NCBI GenBank assembly: GCA_039679375.1 | Contig: JBDKVA010000044.1 | Span: 1 to 35,686 of the forward strand | Origin: JBDKVA01 sp039679375 | GTDB lineage: Bacteria; Bacillota; Clostridia; Acetivibrionales; DTU013 | Length of the DNA: 35,686 bases | Direction of reading: 5' to 3' | Shown here: positions 30,741 to 35,686 of the stretch, piece after piece | How positions within the stretch are numbered: position 1 is the stretch's first letter | Layout: each line of letters begins with the position of its first letter | The notes under the pieces: model-generated | Told to the model about the DNA's origin: nothing | What the model saw: the letters and a program-made list of their open reading frames with translations, nothing else | Database searches by the model: none | Made by a program: the position numbers and the translations under genes

Positions 30741-31918
30741 ACTCGTTTAACCACCTGACCGTTGATTATTGTGTACAGCACTCTGGATTTCAATTCCAGC
30801 GGAGCCCCATCCATAATGATGATGTCCGCATCCTTCCCGACCTCAAGGCTCCCGACCCTGTCGGATATCCCCGCTATTTCCGCTGCATTGATTGTGATCG
30901 CCTTCAGCGCCTCATATTCATCCATGCCCTCCTTGACGGCAACCGCGGCGCAGAGCGGCAGATATTGCACGGGTGTGCACGGATGATCCGTCATGATGGC
31001 TGTCTTTACTCCGGCTTTTGATATGATGCCCGGCGCCTTGGCGCTCTGGTTCCTCAGTTCGATCTTCGACCTGTCCGTCAGGAATGGGCCTGTAATGACC
31101 GAAACCTTTTCTTTCAGCAGGATATCCGTGATTAGATGGCCTTCCGTGCAGTGCTCGATAGTCATTTTAAGACCGAATTCCTTTGCTATCCTCAAGGCGG
31201 TCAATATATCATCCGCCCTGTGAGCGTGCGCCTTGACCATTAATTCGCCGTTGAGCACCTTTTGCAGAGATTCGAGCTTCATATCGTAATCAGGTTTGTC
31301 ATGATTTTCACTGTCAAGCTTGTATCCATCCAGCATCTGCTTGTATTCCCTGGCCTTCAGCAGGCTTTCCCTCAGGATTGCCGCCGTTGCCATCCTAGTT
31401 GTCGGCGCCTGCCTTTTTTCATGGTATACGGTTTTGGGATTTTCACCAAAGGCCACCTTCATAGCTACCGGCTCCTTGAGCAGCATGTCATCGACGCTGC
31501 GGCCGTAAGTCTTGAGCGCCGCGAATTGCCCGCCGATGACATTGGCGCTTCCCGGCCCTGTTACAACAGTGGTCACGCCGCCTTCCCTCGCCTCGACAAA
31601 TGCACGGTCGCCATGGTATATAGCATCAATTGCCCTTAATTGCGGAGTGACCGGGTCTGTCATCTCATTCCCGTCGTCGCCCTCAAAACCGACTGCGTCC
31701 TCCCACATTCCAACATGGCAGTGTGCATCGATAAATCCTGGAAGCACATAGTGCCCTTTTGCGTCTATTATTTCCGGATCGCCTGCGGTTTCAAGCTTCA
31801 CAGCCTCTGCAGGATCACCTCCAAGCGCAATTATTTTTCCCCCTTCAGCTGCTATATATCCGTTATCATACTCATTTCCAGCCATCGTCAAAAGCTTTGC
31901 ATTTTTTATCAGTAACAT
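30734..31918 (-). CDS. amidohydrolase of the imidazolonepropionase-like group
   Basis: This metal-dependent amidohydrolase has GFIDAHCHVGMW (metal His pair, residues about 58-69), VKAHAHRADDIL, MTIEHCTEGHLI, MTDHPCTP (catalytic Asp) and the C-terminal VGSLEVGKDADIIIMDG. The substrate is not known; relatives act on cyclic amides or dipeptides. The ATG at 31918 with GGAGGGG 8 bases upstream is preferred to one 22 codons earlier, giving 394 aa. It leads the tsaE-tsaB-rimI series and has a repeated leader sequence. Confidence 0.88.
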   Translation of the reverse strand: MLLIKNAKLLTMAGNEYDNGYIAAEGGKIIALGGDPAEAVKLETAGDPEIIDAKGHYVLPGFIDAHCHVGMWEDAVGFEGDDGNEMTDPVTPQLRAIDAIYHGDRAFVEAREGGVTTVVTGPGSANVIGGQFAALKTYGRSVDDMLLKEPVAMKVAFGENPKTVYHEKRQAPTTRMATAAILRESLLKAREYKQMLDGYKLDSENHDKPDYDMKLESLQKVLNGELMVKAHAHRADDILTALRIAKEFGLKMTIEHCTEGHLITDILLKEKVSVITGPFLTDRSKIELRNQSAKAPGIISKAGVKTAIMTDHPCTPVQYLPLCAAVAVKEGMDEYEALKAITINAAEIAGISDRVGSLEVGKDADIIIMDGAPLELKSRVLYTIINGQVVKRVC

Positions 31919-31950
31919 TTCAACACCCCTCCTATCAAAACCGAATGGAC

Positions 31951-32036
31951 ATCGAATCCCGTCGATTTTGGAGCAAGATTTCACTATGCTCCATGAATTA
32001 AAATCTCAGGGGTTTATCGAGCCCCGTCGATTTTGG
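31951..32036 (-). repeat. direct repeats in the leader of the amidohydrolase gene
   Basis: Two 21-base copies (31951-31971 and 32016-32036) match at 19 positions and share CCCGTCGATTTTGG on the plus strand. Each holds ATCGA-N6-TCGAT. Between them GGAGC pairs with GCTCC at 31970-31992. They lie between the rpsI terminator and the gene start. Confidence 0.6.
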
Positions 32037-32069
32037 CCAGATTTGCCAGGCAAATAGCCTGTAATAAAT

Positions 32070-32101
32070 ACAACCCCCAAAGCAAACCTGCCGGGGGTTG
32101 T
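32070..32101 (-). terminator. terminator of rplM-rpsI
   Basis: ACAACCCCC pairs with GGGGGTTGT across 14 bases, followed on the minus strand by ATTTATTAC. It is 14 bases past the rpsI stop. Confidence 0.75.
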
Positions 32102-32114
32102 GTAATATACCAAA

Positions 32115-32510
32115 CTATCTCTTTGAAAACTGCGGCGCCCTTCTTGCCTTTTTGAGACCGTATTTCTTTCTTTCCTTCATTCTTGGGTCTCTTGTAAGCA
32201 GACCAGCTTTCTTAAGTACGGGTTTGAATTCTTCGTCAGCCTTGACAAGCGCCCTTGCAACACCATGCCTGATTGCGCCCGCCTGACCTGTAAAGCCTCC
32301 GCCAACCACCTTGCAGATCGCATCGAACTTTCCTGCCGTATCCGTAAGGGCAAGCGGCTGTTTTATGATAACCTTGAGGGTCTCAAGGCCGAAATAGTCA
32401 TCCATGGTCCTGTCATTTATCATGATCTTCCCATCGCCGGGAACCAGCCTTACTCTTGCAACTGACTTTTTTCTTCTTCCTGTTCCGTAATACTGAATTT
32501 TCGTAGCCAT
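32115..32510 (-). CDS. rpsI: ribosomal protein S9
   Basis: This is a small-subunit protein whose C-terminal tail reaches P-site tRNA. IQYYGTGRRKKSVARVRLVPG at the N-terminus, GGGFTGQAGAIRHGVARAL in the middle and the terminal KKARRAPQFSKR are all typical, and 131 aa is normal. It follows rplM by 21 bases. Confidence 0.98.
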   Translation of the reverse strand: MATKIQYYGTGRRKKSVARVRLVPGDGKIMINDRTMDDYFGLETLKVIIKQPLALTDTAGKFDAICKVVGGGFTGQAGAIRHGVARALVKADEEFKPVLKKAGLLTRDPRMKERKKYGLKKARRAPQFSKR

Positions 32511-32531
32511 CGTTATGCTCCTCCCTCCTCA

Positions 32532-32966
32532 TTAAACATTGATTTCCAAAACTTCGGGTTTCTGCGCCTGGTGCTCATGTTCAGCACCCTTGTATACTTT
32601 GAGCTTTCTGAACATTGCACGTCCCAGACTGTTATGGGGGAGCATGCCTTTAACGGCGAGTTCAACAACCTTTTCAGGTTGCTTTTCCAGAAGCTGGCTG
32701 TACTTGATTTCCCTCATGCCGCCGATCCAGCCGGAATAATGCCTGTAAATCTTTTGGTCCGGTTTCTTTCCGGTCAGAACTACTTTAGCAGCATTGATAA
32801 CTATTACATGGTCGCCTGTATCTACATAAGGCGTATAAGTAGGTTTGTTCTTGCCCTTTAATATCTTGGCAACCTCGCTTGCAAGCCTTCCCAGAGGCTT
32901 ACCGTCGGCATCGATCACATACCATTTCCTGTTCACTTCTTCGGCTTTTGCCATGAACGTTTTCAT
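32532..32966 (-). CDS. rplM: ribosomal protein L13
   Basis: This large-subunit protein is important early in assembly. RKWYVIDADGKPLGRLASEVA, TPYVDTGDHVIVINA, KIYRHYSGWIGG and GMLPHNSLGRAMFRKLKVY are typical; 144 aa is normal. AGGAGG precedes the ATG. It has its own promoter at 33103-33132 and a leader of about 130 bases. Confidence 0.98.
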   Translation of the reverse strand: MKTFMAKAEEVNRKWYVIDADGKPLGRLASEVAKILKGKNKPTYTPYVDTGDHVIVINAAKVVLTGKKPDQKIYRHYSGWIGGMREIKYSQLLEKQPEKVVELAVKGMLPHNSLGRAMFRKLKVYKGAEHEHQAQKPEVLEINV

Positions 32967-33096
32967 GTCTTACCTTTCCTCCTCAACCACATATCATGCA
33001 AAAAGAGTATCCTCACCGTTTTTGCACCTGTATACTATGAAATAAATAATTATCGGTCATAAACACAGCGTAAACATACGCCGGTCTTTTTGGCAC
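32967..33096 (-). promoter_or_regulatory. rplM leader, candidate L13 autoregulatory element
   Basis: In Firmicutes the rplM mRNA leader often binds L13 and represses the operon. Here the minus-strand leader can fold GCGTA-TGTT-TACGC near 33070-33085 and TGCAAAAA/TTTTTGCA at about 32997-33026. I cannot match it to the family model by eye. Confidence 0.5.
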
Positions 33097-33102
33097 TTAT
33101 TT

Positions 33103-33132
33103 ATAATAATACAGGTTCATAACGCCTGTCAA
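33103..33132 (-). promoter_or_regulatory. promoter of rplM-rpsI
   Basis: On the minus strand TTGACA, 18 bases, TATTAT, about 137 bases before the rplM start and 100 bases after truA. Confidence 0.75.
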
Positions 33133-33235
33133 GTATAAAATACGATAATTTTAATTTATCTCTCATTATCTCTATATTATTGCCTTAATATACCCATATC
33201 TCTTTTATAATCGTCCGCCATCCCACTTTTATAAA

Positions 33236-33970
33236 TTAATAATAGACCTCTACTAGATAAAGCCCGTGTGCCGGGGCTGTCCTGCCCGCTCTCTTCCTGT
33301 CACACGAATCGATGATCTCCGGAATGTCATCCGCTTTGATCCTGCCGAACCCCACCTCGACGAGCGTTCCTGCAATGATGCGTACCATATTGTAAAGGAA
33401 CCCGTCACCGGCAACGGTAAACCCGACAAGTTCATCATCTCTTACGACCGCAGCCTCCGTAATCGTCCGGACAGTAGTCTTCACACTGCCTCCTGCAGCA
33501 CTGAAGGCGGCAAAATCATGAGTGCCCGTAAAGCATCCGGCAGCCTTATGCATCGCGGCGATATCCAAAGGATAGTAAACATGGAAGGCTCTGTTGCGTA
33601 AAAGCGCGGACGGGAAAACCGAATTGTAAAAAAGGTAACGGTACTTCTTCCCCCTTGCGCTGAAACGTGCGTGGAAACCGTCAGGGACATCCTCGGATTT
33701 CCTTATTACAATATCTTCGGGCAGCAGCGTATTAAGGGCATAGGCGAATTTATCGGCAGGGATCGGGGAATTGGTGTGAAAATTGCATACCTGTCCCAAT
33801 GCATGCACCCCCGTATCGGTCCTGCTCGAACCGGTAACGCTGCAATTTTCACCTGTAAGGCTGCTGACCGCTGACGCTACAACATCCTGTACGGCTGTGG
33901 CATTGATCTGGCTTTGCCAGCCATGATAGGCCGTCCCGTCGTATTCGATTGTAAGCTTGATATTTCTCAT
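33236..33970 (-). CDS. truA: tRNA pseudouridine(38-40) synthase TruA
   Basis: TruA makes pseudouridine at positions 38-40 of many tRNAs. It shows LTIEYDGTAYHGWQSQ (residues about 6-21), the catalytic Asp in SSRTDTGVHALGQV, RFSARGKKYRYLFYN and GDGFLYNMVRIIAGTLVEVG. The start at MRNIKLTIEYDG (33970) fits the family; only a weak GGA lies before it, and the hairpin repeat copy C ends 13 bases upstream, so the repeat may have replaced the natural ribosome site. It stands before rplM-rpsI as usual. Confidence 0.95.
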   Translation of the reverse strand: MRNIKLTIEYDGTAYHGWQSQINATAVQDVVASAVSSLTGENCSVTGSSRTDTGVHALGQVCNFHTNSPIPADKFAYALNTLLPEDIVIRKSEDVPDGFHARFSARGKKYRYLFYNSVFPSALLRNRAFHVYYPLDIAAMHKAAGCFTGTHDFAAFSAAGGSVKTTVRTITEAAVVRDDELVGFTVAGDGFLYNMVRIIAGTLVEVGFGRIKADDIPEIIDSCDRKRAGRTAPAHGLYLVEVYY

Positions 33971-33983
33971 ATTCCAACGTGGG

Positions 33984-34072
33984 CTACCGCCCACAACCCA
34001 ACGAATATACATATTGCCGCGAATGTGAGACTATTTTCCCGTTTTTTATTGCAATTTCGCGGCAATATGTTA
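33984..34072 (-). repeat. copy (C) of a hairpin repeat family
   Basis: It starts directly at the TAA of the hexokinase gene and ends 13 bases before truA. Perfect 15-bp arms ACATATTGCCGCGAA (34009-34023) and their complement (34056-34070) enclose 32 bases. A second hairpin GTGGGC-GGTA-GCCCAC lies at 33978-33993, nearest truA. Confidence 0.85.
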
Positions 34073-35386
34073 TTAATTCAATAGTCCTGCAATGGCAGTG
34101 CCGATCAGCGTCCCATCGTCTACCTTTACAAACTCACAATAAATTCCCTTCGATTCATTTGTAAAGGTTTTAATATAATGCTCGATTTTTCCGCGTAAAA
34201 GCTTCGATTTATAGAAGGTCGAGCCGTCCACGGTAATACATGCCGGCGCGCATGGATTTGCGCCGCTGCCTGTTTTCACAAGCACTGCCGTAAGGCTGAA
34301 TGTTACAAACCTGGCTGCTCTCTCAAGTATATTATCGATAATGTAATACAGTGCAATGCGGTCATCTTCGCCATCCGGACCGGTACAGCACTTTGCCAGC
34401 GTATTTTCACCATAAGGATAATAGAGGAAGTCGTCAATTTCCCTGGAAGTCAGCTCCTTTACATTATTCAGCTCCGTGCCCATTGTCTCTGACAGTATGC
34501 CTTCCCGGGCAGCCTTTTTCAGAACCGTAAGGATAAGGCCTCCCTGATATGCTCCGGAAATCATTTTTTCAAATGTGAAACTTCCCGGATTATTCGTTGT
34601 GCTGTCAAATTCAACATCAATCATGCCTCTGGGCGTTTTGCCGTAATTGCCTGATTCCGTATTGATCAGCATGATTCCGTTTTTCTGCTTTAATTCAGGC
34701 ACCTTGATGATGTTTTCACACTTTTCTGCATAACAGGTATTGGTGCCGGTTCCCAGAATGAACCCGACATAGCCGCCAAATATGCGGTCCGGAGATGCCG
34801 CTCTGCCTGCAAGAAGCGTAGCTACGGCATCATTTAAAATAATGATACTTTTTTCTTCTTTGCAACCACGTTTCTTCAAAGCATCCAGCAGATTTTTGCC
34901 AATCAGCTCGCCCTCCACATTTTTTGCTTTTACTTCCTTGCTGAATTTAATCAGCCTGCCATCCCTGTTCGGCAGTATTTTTACCGGATAGGAGAAGCAA
35001 AAGCTTATTTTGCTGCTCCGGTGCAGCACTGGCTCGATATAGCTTGCCATCGTATCAAAAAACTCTTCTCTGGAGATCTCGCCCTTTATACCCGGCATGG
35101 GGTAAAGCTTGAAATCCTCCATGACCAATTTCCTGTTCTCGTCGAAATGGACAACGGCAACCCTGAAATTCGTTCCTCCGGCATCAATGGCAATAACAGG
35201 TTCATTAAGCGGTAGATCTTTTTCCATTGCGATATAGGTCGGTATCATCAACAGAGATCCCGTACCCTCCAGCCCGCTTTTCATCTCATTTACAAATGTG
35301 CCGCAATTCTTCTCCAGATCAACGCCGGCTGCATCCATATCATATTTTTTTAAAAACCCGATGACTTTTGACTTTTGCTTTTCCAT
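34073..35386 (-). CDS. hexokinase, eukaryotic type
   Basis: The sequence matches the eukaryotic hexokinase family rather than bacterial ROK or glucokinase: VIAIDAGGTNFRVAVVHF (phosphate 1, residues about 64-81), FCFSYPVKILPNRDGRLIKFSKE, ILNDAVATLLAG (catalytic Asp), GFILGTGTNTCY (phosphate 2) and INTESGNYGKTPRGMIDVEFD. It should phosphorylate glucose or another hexose with ATP. The start at 35386 (GGAGG 8 bases upstream) is preferred to an ATG six codons earlier, giving 437 aa. It interrupts the conserved ecfT-truA order and ends at a hairpin repeat, suggesting later insertion. Such hexokinases occur in some Clostridia. Confidence 0.88.
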   Translation of the reverse strand: MEKQKSKVIGFLKKYDMDAAGVDLEKNCGTFVNEMKSGLEGTGSLLMIPTYIAMEKDLPLNEPVIAIDAGGTNFRVAVVHFDENRKLVMEDFKLYPMPGIKGEISREEFFDTMASYIEPVLHRSSKISFCFSYPVKILPNRDGRLIKFSKEVKAKNVEGELIGKNLLDALKKRGCKEEKSIIILNDAVATLLAGRAASPDRIFGGYVGFILGTGTNTCYAEKCENIIKVPELKQKNGIMLINTESGNYGKTPRGMIDVEFDSTTNNPGSFTFEKMISGAYQGGLILTVLKKAAREGILSETMGTELNNVKELTSREIDDFLYYPYGENTLAKCCTGPDGEDDRIALYYIIDNILERAARFVTFSLTAVLVKTGSGANPCAPACITVDGSTFYKSKLLRGKIEHYIKTFTNESKGIYCEFVKVDDGTLIGTAIAGLLN

Positions 35387-35407
35387 ATCATTGCCTCCAT
35401 ACATCTT

Positions 35408-35686
35408 TTATATATACTGCACCAACAGCAACCCCGCAAAAAACACGGCTGACGTCAGTATGATACGAAAATCCGCGCCGGTCAGCTTCAGCTGCCGCAT
35501 CCTTGTCCTGCCCGTGCCTCCCCTGTAGCACCTGGCCTCCATTGCGGTAGCCAGCTCGTCCGCCCTTCTGAAGGCGCTGACAAATAACGGCACCAGCACC
35601 GGCACAAAGCTTTTTGCCCGCTGTACCAGGTTACCCGTATCAAAATCAGCTCCTCTTGCCGCCTGAGCCTTCATGATCTTATCGGT
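35408..35686 (-). CDS. ecfT: energy-coupling factor transporter membrane subunit EcfT, C-terminal part
   Basis: This gene continues past the right window edge, so the start is not seen; the frame is open to 35686. EcfT couples ATPases EcfA1/A2 to vitamin-binding S components. The visible part has the coupling-helix motif FRRADELATAMEARCYRGG and a final membrane segment IILTSAVFFAGLLLVQYI. The order ecfA1-ecfA2-ecfT-truA-rplM-rpsI is conserved in Firmicutes, which supports the call. Confidence 0.9.
   Translation of the reverse strand, partial: TDKIMKAQAARGADFDTGNLVQRAKSFVPVLVPLFVSAFRRADELATAMEARCYRGGTGRTRMRQLKLTGADFRIILTSAVFFAGLLLVQYI

Overview
The window looks like chromosome from a low-to-mid GC, spore-forming member of the Clostridia. 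The evidence is gene order and gene content: tig-clpP-clpX-lonB, ecfT-truA-rplM-rpsI, tsaE-tsaB-rimI, smpB-ssrA, an HPr paralogue of the Crh type, a LonB-type protease and a VanW-family lipoprotein. I cannot name the genus. Most genes lie on the minus strand. Only six clear protein genes lie on the plus strand: a thiamine-binding-type protein, a GntR regulator, a UPF0597/CyuA enzyme, a Cys-rich protein, a lytic transglycosylase and a DUF192 protein.

Positions 1-3685 are AT-rich and accessory. They hold a GmrSD/DUF262-type putative restriction gene with small unknown genes on both sides, directly past the 3' end of ssrA, a classic integration hot spot. Positions 3686-4813 are tmRNA and smpB behind a consensus promoter with a terminator-like hairpin in the leader. 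Positions 4956-9831 carry the thiamine-binding-type protein, DUF3795, PHP and DUF402 proteins, then a GntR regulator and a CyuA-like cysteine desulfidase with repeated AT-rich operator-like sites. Positions 10014-13753 carry the Cys-rich protein, the transglycosylase, a cluster of DnaA-box-like sites, tsaD and uppP.

Positions 13926-22004 are a secreted nuclease and the protein quality-control block lonB, clpX, clpP and tig. An ATPase/DUF234 gene under a palindromic operator interrupts this block. Positions 22281-25403 are a metallophosphoesterase, uvrC with an extra linker, and a Crh-like protein. Positions 25533-28654 are a VanW lipoprotein followed upstream by an overlapping operon of ECF sigma factor, anti-sigma factor and a secreted bactofilin-like membrane protein. 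Positions 29112-31918 are an amidohydrolase-tsaE-tsaB-rimI operon, which together with the distant tsaD serves t6A tRNA modification. Positions 32115-35686 are rpsI, rplM, truA, a eukaryotic-type hexokinase and the start-truncated ecfT.

The most interesting unexplained structure is a small repeat family with copies at 16839-16893, 22202-22280 and 33984-34072. Two copies begin directly at the stop codon of a minus-strand gene. They form a long hairpin whose differences between copies are compensatory or G-U only when read as minus-strand RNA. All three copies lie beside genes that appear inserted into otherwise conserved gene clusters.
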